Assembly: GCA_030407085.1 (NCBI GenBank)
Contig: CM059585.1
Coordinates: forward strand, 13,881,001 to 13,945,000
Direction of reading: 5' to 3'
Length of the DNA stretch: 64,000 bases
DNA from: Trichopria drosophilae
Taxonomy: Eukaryota > Arthropoda > Insecta > Hymenoptera > Diapriidae
The notes under the pieces: model-generated
Seen by the model: only the letters and a program-made list of their open reading frames with translations
Told to the model about the DNA's origin: nothing
The model's database searches: none
Program-made: the position numbers and the translations under genes
Shown here: positions 21,721 through 34,660 of the stretch, piece by piece
Numbering within the stretch: position 1 is the stretch's first letter
How the letters are laid out: each line of letters begins with the position of its first letter

Positions 21721-24192
21721 AGTCTGCAGATTTTCAGATAATAAATCCTAATTCTTGAAATCTAGAAAGGATTAATAATTTTTATTCTCAAACGCTATAA
21801 ACTTTGAGACAATCTTCTTAAACACACAAATATCTTAAAATAGGTCAAAGATTTCTCTCAATTTTTTTAAGTTTTTGTAAATGACTTCAAAATTTCGTGT
21901 TTTCGAAATTTCAAAAATAATATCAATACATTCTGAAAAAATTTAGGCATATTTTTTAACACATTCTAAGACATTTCTATCCTTATTCAATTTTTTCTGC
22001 AGTTCAAAAATCAGACAAAAAAGCAATACAAATACATTCTATGAAACTAATTTGAGGTTATGAATTTACCATCACGATTTTAAGTATTCACAACTCCTAA
22101 TAATTACTTTTTCAACCCTACTATACATGTTTACTGCAATGACACGGTCAAATAATCGCTATTTGTACAAGAAAATACAAAATTACAGCTTCTGGAGGTC
22201 ATCTTGTAGTCGTTATTTTGTTTTTTGAAAAATTTCAACGGAAAAAGAAAGGGCTGAACAAAAAGACGCGATTAGTACATTTTGCAATAATAATTATTGA
22301 CCTTTTAAATTTAAAAAAAATACGATTCATGCCAGGAATCGGTGAAAAATCGTTTTTTTTTTGCGGCAAATGATCGTAATATTTTTCTTTGAAATCGCTG
22401 GATAATTCTGATCCTGGGATTCGAAGGAGATAAAAACTACCGATCTTGATTTTTTCAATTTTGTTAACGACGTTTCGAACCAAAACTAAAAGTTGCGAAA
22501 AACTTTCCGACTTTCGTACCAAAAAATATGAAATTCGTTATTTTTGCCGCAATCTTTAGAATGAGATTTTGGGTAACATTCTAATGGTATTTTCGAAAAA
22601 TGACGGCAGATTTTTAGCATTTGAATTTAAATGTGACATTTCCTTCCAGCTGTTCTTTTCTTTTCTTATATTATTATTATTATAATAAATATTTCTTATA
22701 TTAAGCATAACTTCATTATTTAAGTTGTAACCAAATTATTTTCCGACTGTAGTTTTTTAAAATTTATTTTTATTTTTTTTTATTAGACAAAAGTAGAATT
22801 ATAATAAAAAGTTGCGTTTTTAAAAATCGCTATAACAAATCGTAAAAAAAATCATCTAATCTGGTACAATAATACCGACAAATTATCTCAAAATCTAATC
22901 AAAAAAATATTTTTTTATTAATTTTTTTAATATCAGTAATAATATTAAGAACTTCTAATATTATTAAACAAATATCGAAAACAATGAGAAATATCATTAT
23001 ATAACGGAAGATTTGAAAAGAACACAAACATACTTAATAAAAAGAATTGCAGCTTTAGTTATACATTGAAAAAATGGTATCTTTCAGTTTTTACTGGTCA
23101 ATAACTACATCGTGAGAAAATAGTAATTTCGCCGTAATTGATAATATTCACTTATTTCAGAATATCATTTACTACTACATAAGTACAAAAATAGTTCAGA
23201 GAAAAATAACGTAAATAAGTTTATTTAGTTAGATATGGTAATTGAAAAACGCTAATATTTCTGTTTGAACTTATTAACTTAGTTATTAGACCTAAAAATC
23301 TCTGATTCAACTTAGTTTCATGAAGTCAACTTCTTTCTCATCAGTGTGAAATTAATTAAGTTGGTACAAACATGTTATTTAAAAAAGAATTTTAAATTTA
23401 CAACTGAAATAGTGGTATAAATAGAATATTAAATATTATATAACGATACCAATCACTAGATAAAAGATACTTCGTGCAAATCAACGTTATCATCACATAC
23501 TTTCTTCGAATATCTGATTTCCACGTCACTGACATTCTTAATGAATTTTTCACTAAATGGATAGTTTCGGAGTAACTTTTTTCATTAGATCTAGGACGCT
23601 CCCAGCATGAGAAAAAGCAATCCCTCAAGATGTAACTTTGGTATAAAAATATGAGAAAAAGGATCTCAAAATGTGATATGAAAAAAATTTAGATGCGAAA
23701 CAAAACCGTTTATAAAAAGCGCTTCTCGATTTTAAATGTCTGATCAATCATGTCTGTTTTCACTTAATAAAAGAATTCCATCCTCCGAAATGTTGGTGTT
23801 ATTCCTGTTGTATTGTAAAACATTTCGATTCTTGCCTGAGGCAAATGCTCTGACAAACTCTCTTCACAATCTCTTTTCTGTAATGTTCTACGCAGTGAAA
23901 TAAATCAATAGATGTCTCTAATTCTTCAACTTCATATGACATGGTGTCGAATTGTCAAATTTCATTTGACGATTTAATTGTGTGCAAAGTACGATATTAC
24001 CAAAGCACTTTTCCATATCATAAAAATATGTCACCTTTGTATAACTAATAATATGATAATCTTCATAAACCTAAAGTGACATTCGTGATTAAAGTGGTTG
24101 TAATGTGTGATTTTAAACCCTTTTTATTCGTATATAAAAAGTGCGAAAAATATTATATTATACACTGCCGTATAATCCGCAATGAATGCTAC
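21721..24192. other. AT-rich non-coding DNA
   Basis: No supported gene. A segment at 22235-22520 is locally GC-richer with a 95-codon minus-strand frame, but the frame resembles no known domain and is probably a transposon relic. Confidence 0.45.
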
Positions 24193-24446
24193 TACAGCAG
24201 AATCCCGGTAAATTTACCCACTCGGTTCCCCTTTGGTCTCGTTATATTTACCAAAAGAAGGGTAGCGGCGCTTCTACCACACAGTCGCGTTATGTTCGTG
24301 ACGTCACAGCAGATCCTTCCTGTGGACCCAGCCAGTAACGTGGGGAAGAAAGAGTGCGGCGACAGGTAAATATAACGAGACGGAACCGGGCAAATATGCT
24401 GGGACGTAAATGTAGCGAGATGAAATTATACCAAGACTCTAATGTA
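24193..24446 (+). mobile_element. TATATTTAC-rich TIR element, copy 1
   Basis: This is one of three related copies (others at 45017-45261 and 52186-52402). The outer ends are TACAGCAGAATCCCGG and, inverted, TACATTAGAGTCTTGG. Internally GTTATATTTACC and GTAAATATAACGAGACGG are inverted partners around a GC-rich centre (TTATGTTCGTGACGTCACAG). The CAGTAGAGTC-type terminus with adjacent TA recalls Tc/mariner-pogo TIRs; that assignment is tentative. There is no transposase. Confidence 0.7.
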
Positions 24447-24834
24447 CTTTACAAATATATGTAACCTTAAAATGAAAAAGTTTAAAAAGTAATTCTAAAA
24501 GCTACATTTATTAATTTTCAAAAAGATTTGCCCGTTGCCATTTAGTGATTTAATGTGCAACTTCACACACTTAAGCCGAATTAAAACAAATTAAAGTTAT
24601 TCAATTAATTATAATAAATTGCAAGAAAGAATGTAAACATCAATGAGATTTTCTTTTACATACAGACATTTTTTACTTTTCTAATTTTGTCACGTTTTTA
24701 ACCTCTCACTTGTTTATAGTAATTTATTTCATCCTTTCTTTTATTCAAATAAAAATGGTTATTTATGTTTCTTTTTTTTTATACACGAATTCGTTACCGC
24801 AGAAGTATTTTAAATAAGCACATTACAGCCGATC

Positions 24835-26930
24835 TTTTCACTTTCACTTTTTATTTAATAATGTATCTGCAATTTCCATTTCCAATTTGTTAATTATTTT
24901 TATCCTTTAAGATGGTAGAAGAACACATCTTAAGTATAAACATGTAATGTAAGCAAACAATAAACTTGTATAGAAATAGATCTTCTGACCTTTCACTTTT
25001 TCCATTTATTTATTCATTTGTAAAAAAAAGATTTTATATATGTTACACGACATGACGGTATTATAATTATAATACGGCAGGATTTGTACTCAATATTAAG
25101 TCGATCTGTTTCTCTTTTACTTTTTCTATAATGCTCAATTTTTGGCCCAATTCGTCTAATTTAGACTTTAGTATAATTATCTCATCAACAACCCATTTGC
25201 GCCACCATATTTGTAAGTTCTATTTGTCTTCTTCACTTTCACTTTTGTTTAAAATACTTAATCATCGACTTTTCTTTTATTAAAATTTCAAAAGTTATTA
25301 ATTGGTAGGTTCCTCACTGTCCTTTAATAAAAATAGCATCGGTTTTTTAACGTAACCATATCAAATACCACCGACATGACATAAACTTATTCCTTTCACT
25401 TTTTAAACAATTATTTAATGTCTACTCTTTCTGTTCGTATTTAATTAACAGAAATTACTAATTGCCGGTTTTCATACGGTAGGTATCAATACATAGAAGC
25501 TTTCGTTTTCAAAACAAAAGATATTGCATATCCAATTGTTCTTCACGTTTCTATTTTTCATTAATCAATAATATTGTATTGCTATCGGGGCAAGAGTATG
25601 TCATGCCCCAAAAATCGGACCAAAAGTTTATCCATTATATCACCTTGAAACAAATTAACTTTCACTTTTTTTTTAATATTTAATTGTTGATTTAAAAATG
25701 ATGAATTGTTATATTTTCTCACGGAATCCATCAATAAAATTTCTGTTTACCAACATAAACATCACTTACCCCCTACGTGAAGTACATTTATGTACTTTCA
25801 CTTTATAAACAATTATTTAATTTCGTTCTTTTTTCTATTGGTATTATTATATTAATATTGTTAATTATCAGGACTAACTTCAACTATAAATTCTTATGTG
25901 TAATAAAATAAATTTTCATCACTTTTACTTTTTTTTTTGTATACATATTTAATTTTCCATCGTTTTTATTGGTGTTAAATTATCAGAAATCGCAAATTGT
26001 TAGTATCTGTTGGTCCTTCACCAAAAGGCTATTTGCAATAATAAAAACTATATTTGTAGCAATTACCTTTCACTATTTTCATTTCTCTTTAATTAATAAT
26101 CGTCCAACCTTGCTATCGGCATTGATTTAACAAAGAGTATGTCATACACCAAAAGTTGAACCAAGAGTTTATCGCTTAAAATATTACCTCGACTCAAATT
26201 AACTTTCACTTTTTTTATATTTAATTGTTGATTTAAAAGTTAATAATTGTTATATTTTCTTTGGGCATCCATTAATAAAACTTCTGTTTACCAACATAAA
26301 CAGCAATTACCCCGTACATGAAGTAAATTTATTTACTTTCACTTTTCAAATAATTATTTAATTTTATGTTTTTTCTATTAGCATTATTATATTAATATTG
26401 ATAATTGGCGGGATTATCTTCGACTACAAATTCTTATGTGTACAAAGATAAAGTAATTTAATGTTAATCACTTCACTTTTTTGTATACATATATAATTTG
26501 CTAATGTTTTTGTTGGTGTTCAATTATCAGAAATCGTTAATTGTTGGTGCTTGTGGTCCTTCACTAAAAGGCTGTTTACAACAGTAAATACTACATTTGT
26601 AACAATTGCCTTTCACTTTTTTTATATTGAATTGTTCCATTAAAAGTTATTAATTTTTATATTTTCTCATGGAATCCATTAATAAAACTTCTGTTTACCA
26701 ACATAAACGTCGAATACCCCCAACATAAATACATTTATGTACTTTCACTTTTTTTTTGTATACATATTTAATTTTCTATTGTTTTTGTTGGTGTTAAATT
26801 ATAAGAAATCGCTAATTGTCGGTGTCTGTCGATTCTTCCCCAAAAGGCTGTTTACAACAATAAATATTACATTTATATTACCTTTCACTATTTTTATTTC
26901 CCTTTAATCAATCATTTTCTACTCACATTG
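24835..26930. repeat. Tandem array, ~135-bp monomers in four-monomer super-repeats
   Basis: CTTTCACTTTTT-like words recur about every 135 bp (about 24838, 24990, 25237, 25397, 25661, 25796, 25919, 26067, 26204, 26336, 26470, 26608, 26741 and 26879, with weaker ones between). Monomers fall into four types. A contains CTGTTTACCAACATAAAC, B contains AATTATTTAAT...TATTAATATTG, C contains TTTTGTATACATAT...ACCAAAAGGCT, and D contains CTATCGG...AGAGTATGTCAT. The order A-B-C-D repeats with a 541-bp period (25743 to 26284). Later blocks have lost a monomer (A then C at 26608-26741). The array is non-coding. Confidence 0.85.
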
Positions 26931-27049
26931 TTAGCATTCATTTTAGAAACATATATGATATAAACTATATTTTTTCTTGTTTCATATATTAAAAATCTGC
27001 AGTCTGGAATAATCAACATTACCTTCAATTATACAAACTGTCACTTTCT
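26931..27049. other. AT-rich spacer
   Basis: Short transition between the tandem array and the pyrimidine/GC-rich island. Confidence 0.5.
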
Positions 27050-27829
27050 ATTTTACAAAAATGTTTATTAAACCCAACTGTCCTAAACGCATAAATCTCA
27101 TAACATCGAACCCATTCCTTACTATTCGAGTCAATCTCAAATTCAGAGCTGAATTATTTCTGCTACAAAATGTTCCGCCGCCAGTAAAAATATTGACTCT
27201 CCACAGAGTTTCTTTATCTTTTGAGAGATTTCGAATTTCTATATACGTCTGTCTCTTACTTTCTACGATGTTTGTATGCCTCCTTTTCAATCCGTTCGAC
27301 TATGTTTCTCTTTCTATATATATCTTCCTTAATCTATCCCCTCTCTTCACCCATTCCTTCTCTTTCTCCCTATCTTTCGCTGATCTCTTCCCTTCTCCTC
27401 CTCTCCTTTCTCACTCTTTCCCCTTCTTCCTTGGCATCTCTGTCCCACCCTTTCGTCTACCTCTCTCGTTCGACTGCAGCGCTTCCGCGAGTGCCGCAAC
27501 GGAACGGCCGACCGCCCGGCCGCCTGCACTACTTGACGCGATTCGGTTCGATTTCGGCGCGCGATGCTGCACTATTTTCGGCGTTGCCCTAGGTGCGAGG
27601 AGGCAAGTGCGCGTCGGGCGCCGTCGAGGCTTTACGTGACTCGATTCTTTTATTTATAGACGGGCGGGGGGGGGGGGGCGAGGGGCGGTAGGGAATAGGG
27701 CAGCTGGCGGAGCGGGAGGGGGCATCGACGGTACCGCCGAGTGTTTTGTTTTGGGTTCACCGCTTTAACGAGGACCCGAGAGCGGGTTCGCTTCGAAGGA
27801 TTTCGATTTGGGCGGCGGTTGCAGAGACC

Positions 27830-27881
<52 letters not shown>

Positions 27882-27960
27882 CCCGTAACTATATTTACCC
27901 CTGTGTTTTTCAGCCCGACGTGTTTTACACCTTGACGCGATAATTATCTCGGAAAATTGA
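27050..27960. promoter_or_regulatory. Pyrimidine- then GC/CpG-rich island, possible upstream promoter
   Basis: Sequence passes from pyrimidine-rich (27250-27470) to CpG-dense (27475-27640), then a G14-type run (about 27667-27680) and a CT microsatellite. On the plus strand TTTATTTATA at about 27650 is TATA-like. On the minus strand AAA|GTAAGA at about 27258 would be a good donor for a 5'-UTR exon of a gene reading left, such as Rbp6. Open frames here are low-complexity and not reported. Promoter or UTR-exon status is inference. Confidence 0.35.
27833..27878. repeat. (CT)23 microsatellite
   Basis: A perfect CT/GA run of 46 bp at the right edge of the GC-rich island. Confidence 0.95.
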
Positions 27961-28486
27961 CCAACCCGAAGTGATGAGTAAAGGTGAAAAAGAACATTCG
28001 CTTTAAGAGGGCTTTAAATGATATTTTCAAAATTCCGAGAGATGGACCACGAAACGAACACTTTACGCTTGAATTGCTCGTTCATATTCGATGAAATGAT
28101 TCTAGGGTGGGGTTTGGATATTTTGTATCAAAACACGAATTGTATATAATTCTATATAATTTCAGATACAATTTGATATAATCGTGTATAATCTTATATG
28201 ATTGTTTTCAGTTATCTTTAATAATATATCATTTTTTATATTGTTGATGTAATTATATATTTATAGCAAATTAAATAAATATATAATTAAATATAATTTT
28301 AAATTACACTTTTATAAACTGTATTATATGTCTATAATTTTTTTCCCCAGTTTGTTTTAGTTCTTCAGAACAGAGACGTTATGAAAGATGAAAATTACTA
28401 AAGATATGTGCCCAAATTATATTCATGTAATTTAAAAAAAAATGGTATGCCAAGACGAATTAATAGTTATTATTATTTGACGTTTG
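27961..28486. other. AT-rich DNA with TATAAT-like low complexity
   Basis: Repeated TATATAAT/ATATAATT words at 28140-28330. Nothing coding. Confidence 0.5.
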
Positions 28487-28672
28487 GCATACAGGGGTTT
28501 TTGGAGGCGCTGATTGCGAATATCAAATTTACAAAATTCAAAATGGCGGATCCAATATAGCCGACCAAAATTATAAGAAACTGTAATATAGTCTTATATT
28601 GGATTCCCCATTTTGAATTTTATACACCTGACAGCGGATTCCTAATCAGCGGCTCCAAAAAACCTTGTATAC
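28487..28672. mobile_element. Foldback element, AAAATGGCGGATCC family, complete copy
   Basis: The arms are full-length inverted copies. The left arm starts GCATACAGGGGTTTTTGG, then GCGCTGATTGCGAATA and AAAATGGCGGATCCAATATA. The right arm returns through ATTGGATTCCCCATTTTGAA and GCGGATTCCTAATCAGC to CCAAAAAACCTTGTATAC. This copy best defines the family's symmetric structure (~185 bp). Confidence 0.8.
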
Positions 28673-30689
28673 CTACTTTAAGAGAAGAACTATCACTGGC
28701 AAAATTCGTGACTAAAAGAGTTAAAGGTTAGGATGATTTCTGTTGTATGGGACCCGAAATCAGTTCCATTTCATGTTCAATATGAACAAAAAAAATATCA
28801 TATTTTCGTAATTTAATAACCACCGGTTTGATTTTTTGGACGATTCAATTGCAATTGAAACACGAAAATGTAAAAATTTTGAAAAATATACCGGCAATGT
28901 ACTAAATTGAACTCTTCTCAAATTTGTAGATATATACAGATTGTTTTTAAATAAGGTTATAATTTGACCAACTATTAACTTAAACCCAGTTTTAAACTCT
29001 TCCAGAGACGATTGAATAAATCGAAATTTAAAAATCGATTAAGTTTTAATCTTTAAGCACAGGCAATTAATAATCCGAGATGTGAAATAAGTAGGATTAG
29101 AAATCTTAATTTTAAGGTTATCGTTATATTTGCATAATATCTAAATTGTCGATGTTTGTCAATGAAATTTTCGATTATATTCCTACAATAATTAATATTA
29201 TGAATGGGATTCTTTAAAATGCATACTTTGAGAAGTCTCTATTATAAATTCTGGCTTATATAAAACTTTCTTCCATTATTTTAAAGCTTCAGCATCAAAC
29301 TTTATTTCTCTGCGGTTCTTATATTCATAGAAGACGCTTAATCTTACTTACTTCAACCTGGATATAAGAAGAAATTTGGGTTGTTCTGATTGGATAAAAT
29401 CACGATTTAAGATCTTTTGGACAGGATGTGAGTGACGCATATAAATTCGGATTATCACTGTTAGAGGAAGTTACGAAAATAGTTAATCTAACTATAAAAT
29501 TTGGAAAAGCAATAAAAACTACGAGATATAAAAATGATGTTTGCTATTTATCAATTAACAAAATTACACGGTACATCAAGAAAAATAAGGTTTTATAATA
29601 TCTCATTTAACTAAAGTGTACATCTTAATAAAACTATGTAATTTATGTAAGTGGTTACCGTGTTATCAAGCATTGCCTATCAAAATTTTGAGTACAATAT
29701 TGATTAATTAAAAGGTGTTTATTATTATTTGATTTCATAATCTTAAATAAAAATAACTGCTTCATTAACGAAAGTAAATAGTAAATGTTTAATTCTCTTT
29801 GATAACCAAATTTAATTCAAAATATTGTTCTTAACTACTGGAAATTATTTAAATTGAACTATTGGAAACTATTAATTATCCCTGATAAATTCGTATCTTC
29901 ATTTATTACGCAGCAAATAATCTAGTTTAAAAATAGAAATCGGTGATTATTACTATATTCGTTGCAATATTTAAGGCTATTGCTTAGATATAGTTGGCAT
30001 ACTATTAAACTTTGCTATGTAAATTCCAGATTCATTAAAATAATTGATTTGAATTTGGGAGCAGTATTATTTCGCATACCTAATGTACAAATTTAGTTAG
30101 TATTTATTAACTGTTATCACTATTTCTTACCATTGCTTATATAATACTAAACAGTCACTAAATAATCGAAGTAGATTGCAACATTCATATAATTCAGTAC
30201 TTTTGAAATCTGATGCCCCTGCTATGTTATACCGTAAATTATGTATTTTGCGTAAAATATGAGGTAGTGACTATAAATTTAAGGTATAATTAAAGTACTT
30301 TTTAACATTCTTCCATTCATATTTAATAAACTAAAAACTACCAGCAAAATAGCTAATGGACCCACTTCACACAAGTAATAGCATTAACTATTTATTTAGT
30401 AAACAAGATAATAATATTTTCCATTTTATATTTCCCGATCGATAAGTATGCAGGAAAGTACATAACCTCAAATCTACCGCAGTTTTATAGTCAATTACAA
30501 AATTCGTCACTTTGAATATTCCTGAGTTAGTAAAATAGACGTAATAAAATTGAGTACATGAAAATAATCTCCTGGCATAGTAAAAATATTTATTATATGG
30601 TATATTTTACGTGTGCTTACCATATATTGTATGAATTATACTGCAGTTGAGGATATTGGGCATATTTTCATTGTACTAAAATTACTACT
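28673..30689. other. AT-rich non-coding DNA
   Basis: No gene. AATAGTTAAT/ATTAACTATT words are frequent from about 29450 onward, suggesting old, unresolved repeat. Confidence 0.5.
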
Positions 30690-30810
30690 AAATAATAATA
30701 ATCACGTCTTTATTGGCAATTACAAATACAATACAGGATATAAATAATACAAAAATGCCAAAGGGCGAGCCACAGCAATTGCTGTTTTACAGACTGACCA
30801 GTATTTAAAT
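30690..30810 (-). mobile_element. 3' tail of a non-LTR retrotransposon (5'-truncated)
   Basis: Read on the minus strand, a GC-richer stretch (CAGCAATTGCTGTGGCTCGC) leads to TTGTAATTGCCAATAAAGAC, then GTG and an (ATT)4 tail. A polyadenylation signal next to an ATT-repeat end is typical of I/R1-group LINE insertions. No coding sequence remains, so the 5' limit is approximate. Confidence 0.6.
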
Positions 30811-32424
30811 TTATGGTTGGAAAAAAACAACTATTAGCTCATCTCATGAAAACTATAATTAATTATTAGTTTGTTACAAATAGCTGTTTCTTTGTTGTTT
30901 TTACTCGTAGCCAGTCTTTATTTAACAATTATTATTGGGTATAGATATTTGTTGAGTGATGGAATATAAATAACTAATGTAGACTATCGTATATTATTGT
31001 GTAATATCTGTAAAAGTGCAATATGACATTTAATTATATTTAATTGATATATTGATTAGTTCAATATAAATTTGCAATAATAATTTGCAGCAAGAATAAT
31101 TTTTGTCCTAAAAAATGCTTATAAAATCGTCAAAATTTAAATTTTGATTCGTTTTTTTTTTCAACGCAAAAACATATTTTCAACAAATTTAGGGATGGAA
31201 AACAAAATCTTTCATTCGTTATGAAAATAAAAATTTTAATAGTCAAAATACTTTCTTACGTATTTTATTATGGAATCATTCATTCCTCTTAAAAAAAATA
31301 ATTTTGTTAACTTTTTAAAATAATCTAAAAATAAACTAGTATATTTTTGACCCTCTGGACGTAAAACTGTAAAATAATTCGGAAGAAAAAACACTCTTCA
31401 TAATTAAATGACATACAGTACAAATATATGATTCACGATACAATTAAATACGTAGACACGTAATATACTTATTTTTTACTTGATAATGGAAATAATTTGC
31501 GTCTAAGAAAAAATAGTTTACCCACTGGTATTAGTACTAGTATGCCTACAAACATGAAATTCATGAATTTCTTCAGCCAAAGAACATCACCTTTTCATTT
31601 TTATTGATTATTTATTATGTAAACATAAAAATCACGTTTCTTTGTAAATTAGCCGCTATTTTGAAAAAATCAAACGTCATAGAACTAAACTAATAGCAGA
31701 TTTGAAAAGTACGGACAAAAGTACGTCAGAAAATATTGTTTTGACATTTTTTTGCTTGTCATTACACAGATAAATATTCACGTGAAAACCACAAAATAAT
31801 TGTGGCCTTTTTGCAAGAAAAGGGTTAATCTACTGTTTAGTTAGTAATTCCAACTATTTCATTTTTTCCGTGTAATATTAGAAGGAGTAACTGACTTCAT
31901 ATCGGGAACAGTTAATAATGTTGATACTTTATGTATTATCTAAATATTCTACATGTTGTTAATATTCAATAATAGTATCAGAAAAGGCTAATAATTATTA
32001 TTACTTGAAATTACTGACCAAAAGTAGAGTAATCGATTATCATTGTTTATTCGATGTACAAAGGAAAATGTTGGGTATTGTGAGCAACGGTACTATTAGA
32101 TAATATGACGTTGGAGTCAAAAGTTATTATTACAAATCCTACATTTACTGATTAATAATAATTATTGTAAATTGAATAATTACAAAGCAATAATTACTAC
32201 AACTGATTATTTATGAAAAAAAGAATGCTCATAAGTTGCGTACGGAATTTATTACGATTAGTTTCCAAGACGGAGCATTTTAATCGTAGTATTTTAGTCG
32301 TTCATTTTATTTTTATAAATGACAGATAACTTTTTTTGGCACTAAATGTAACGTTTTTTACTTAACCACATTACTGGTAATGTATCATATGTGTACAACA
32401 AAAAAGTTGTATCATCAAAATTTA
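30811..32424. other. AT-rich non-coding DNA
   Basis: No gene. It contains repeated TTAATAATT/AATTATTATT words. A TTCCGTGTAA at about 31868 has a partial partner at 29566 (TTACACGG) but the pairing was too short to call an element. Confidence 0.45.
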
Positions 32425-32729
32425 TTATGCCGGATCCAATATGGCAGTTACAAGTTATATGTTTTTTGTTACTAGTGAAATTTGTTACTCGGGGGTTTTT
32501 GAGATTGCAGATTTCCAAAAATCAAAATGGCGGATCCATGGAGGACAGAAATACAAAAAATTATTTTATCTCATATTCAATATTACTTTATTTCGTGCGC
32601 CGTATTAGATCAACCATTTTGAATTTGCAATTTCTGAATTCATATTCGTATTCAGCAATCTCGAAAACCTCCTACTTAAAATGTTCATCGACATTTTAAG
32701 ATGAATAAAAAAATGTATGCTTCAAAGGG
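32425..32729. mobile_element. TTAA-type element remnant with AAAATGGCGGATCC arms
   Basis: Two plus-oriented family segments (GCCGGATCCAATATGGC at about 32429; GGGGGTTTTTGAGATTGC then AAAATGGCGGATCC to 32537) and one inverted segment (32600-32670). The right terminus CTTCAAAGGG abuts TTAG at 32730, like the CAAAGG-TTAA ends elsewhere. The left terminus is not clear. The 102-codon frame across it is incidental. Confidence 0.5.
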
Positions 32730-33119
32730 TTAGTCGAGTCTCTATGACGAGAGGGAAGGGAGTGGTGGTCGGTGAGTTTTGTTTGTGGCAAACGATATGT
32801 TTTATGGAGAAATTGAACCGTGTTTCTCAGTTCCTTGATATTTTAAAAAGTACTCTTCATTTCAAAACTGCTAGTAGTGAAGTGGTTAAGTAATATTCTT
32901 CTGATTTGTAGAAATGCCGGCAATAATACTTAGTTTTTTTGCAAAATTATGTCCACAATTTGTAAGGATATCAACAATTCTATAACCAACTGATGGGATT
33001 TCTTCAAATGTGCGTTAAATGATTCCGATTTCAATAATTTGCTTGAACGAAATTCGATGATCCCGTCTCAGATTTTACCGGTACAATAACTTCATTTCGT
33101 GAGTGAACCTCCTTAACAC
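32730..33119. other. Unassigned DNA
   Basis: No gene or element recognised. Confidence 0.4.
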
Positions 33120-34660
33120 ATGGCATATTTTTTTATTGTATTTTATTTATTTACTTTTTTTATTATGACCTTTTTGGACGTGTTATCTTGAGACAGTGTA
33201 AGACTGAATTAATAGATAGCATAATGTACAAACTTAAAATTACAGTGCTTACAAAAATGTAAGTAATTAGAGATTAAGAAATGCTAACTAGACTAAAAAT
33301 ATATTAAAAAAGAAACAAGAAGTATAATCTTACATATTTTGTAGGCAGCGTAACTTACGCCTATATGGTGAGACTTAACAATCATATTTGAGGTTGAAAA
33401 TAAATCTAATACAATCCCGAGTAAAAAAATGTTTTTAATAAATTTCACTGAAGTTTCCTTACAGTTTCTTATTTAGGTTTCCAAAAAGTTGCTTATATGG
33501 GACGAATAGAAATTTTCCGGAAACGTTTAATGAGAGGTCCCCAAGACAACTTCCATGCAAGATGAAAGAAACTCAAGAGACACGTGTATCGAGAAGCTTG
33601 TGGGAAAGGTTTAGTATGAAATTTGTTGTAAATATGCTGAAAATCACTGTGCAAAAAGCACCATTATGGTTACCATTCGATCATCAATACATTTTTTTAC
33701 AAAATAGCTTACAAAAATTAGAGCAGTCGGCGTACTAAAATTTCGACGAAACCAAGATTTAAATGATTTAACAACGTATATTGATAAGCAGTAACTTGAT
33801 CAAAAACTAGTTTTCTAGCAGATTAGCTAAAAAGCAGATGGAAATGTGCGTAATGATGTGTTCAAAAAACCAAATAAAAAATGTAAAATGACAGATAATA
33901 CCAAGATAATACAAAAAAGCTTCTAAGGAGTTGACACATCGCTGAACCATGTCACTAGTTAAATTAGAAAATTTAAAAGAATGAAGTTCGTTAGGAGTAT
34001 CAAAAATATCATCTTAGAAAAAATGAACAACATTCATCCGACTGATCTTTGAAAACACCACAAAATAAGAGTTAAGCTCCTCTAAAGAGTTAATAAGTGG
34101 ATGAGAAATAATTCTATTCTTAATATACCGAGACGTCTAAGTTTAAATCAGTTTCGGTTTAGTTAGTTTGGTCATTCCAGAGCGGGAGTATTTTTCATGA
34201 GCTTTATACAGTTTTCGACGAATAAGTTTGCGCTGTTCGTTGTAATCGACAAAATCAATGGGGACCTTCATGTTTAGAAAAGTATAGCATTTTTTCAGAG
34301 TCATCTACAAGACAATGGTCTATCCACAAGTCGCAGGTTACTTGAATAGATAAAGTCTCTTAAATGATCTCTTGATTCATCATTATATTTTAGAAGATGG
34401 ATATTTAGATCACCAAATATTATAATATTACTTTACATGTGTTGAGTTAGGACAAGTGGATGCTCAAGTTCTTTTAATAATTGAATCTTAGAAGGCAACC
34501 AGGGATAGATAATTCGGTAAACAAGAATCACGTGAAGTACCAAGGATCTATGAAGAAAATTAATTTTAGATTTTAAACTGATGTATATATACACTAAGAG
34601 TCCTACTCCCCGCTTAAAAAGTCGATCATAGCCCTTAATATTGATAAACACTATTTTTAA
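33120..34660 (-). mobile_element. Decayed non-LTR retrotransposon (APE endonuclease + RT remnants)
   Basis: Minus-strand reading in broken frames. The segment KRGVGLLVYI (about 34600) and VYR...PSKIQLLKELEHPL (about 34500) match the endonuclease style of LINE ORF2. GDLNIHLL at 34414-34391 is the GD-N strand. CDLWIDHCLVDDSEKML (about 34333-34283) holds the conserved DH of the apurinic endonuclease. Further on, SLEELNSYF (about 34090) and, after frameshifts, NLGF and RRNFSTPTALI (about 33760-33720) match the fingers region of the reverse transcriptase (GFR-x-STxTAL). The catalytic YADD region was not found. Stops and frameshifts make it non-functional. It belongs to the I/Jockey/CR1 kind of LINE; the clade is uncertain. 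Confidence 0.75.

Noticed and set aside
22235..22522. 95-codon minus-strand frame
   Set aside because: No recognisable domain; probably a fragment of an unresolved dispersed repeat, with no second copy visible in the window.
27061..27639. 192-codon plus-strand open frame
   Set aside because: Pyrimidine-rich then CpG-rich composition yields Phe/Ser/Leu- then Arg/Ala-rich translation with no domain.
29560..31880. Possible TIR pair TTACACGG...TTCCGTGTAA
   Set aside because: Only about 8 bp match and the neighbouring sequence does not continue the pairing.
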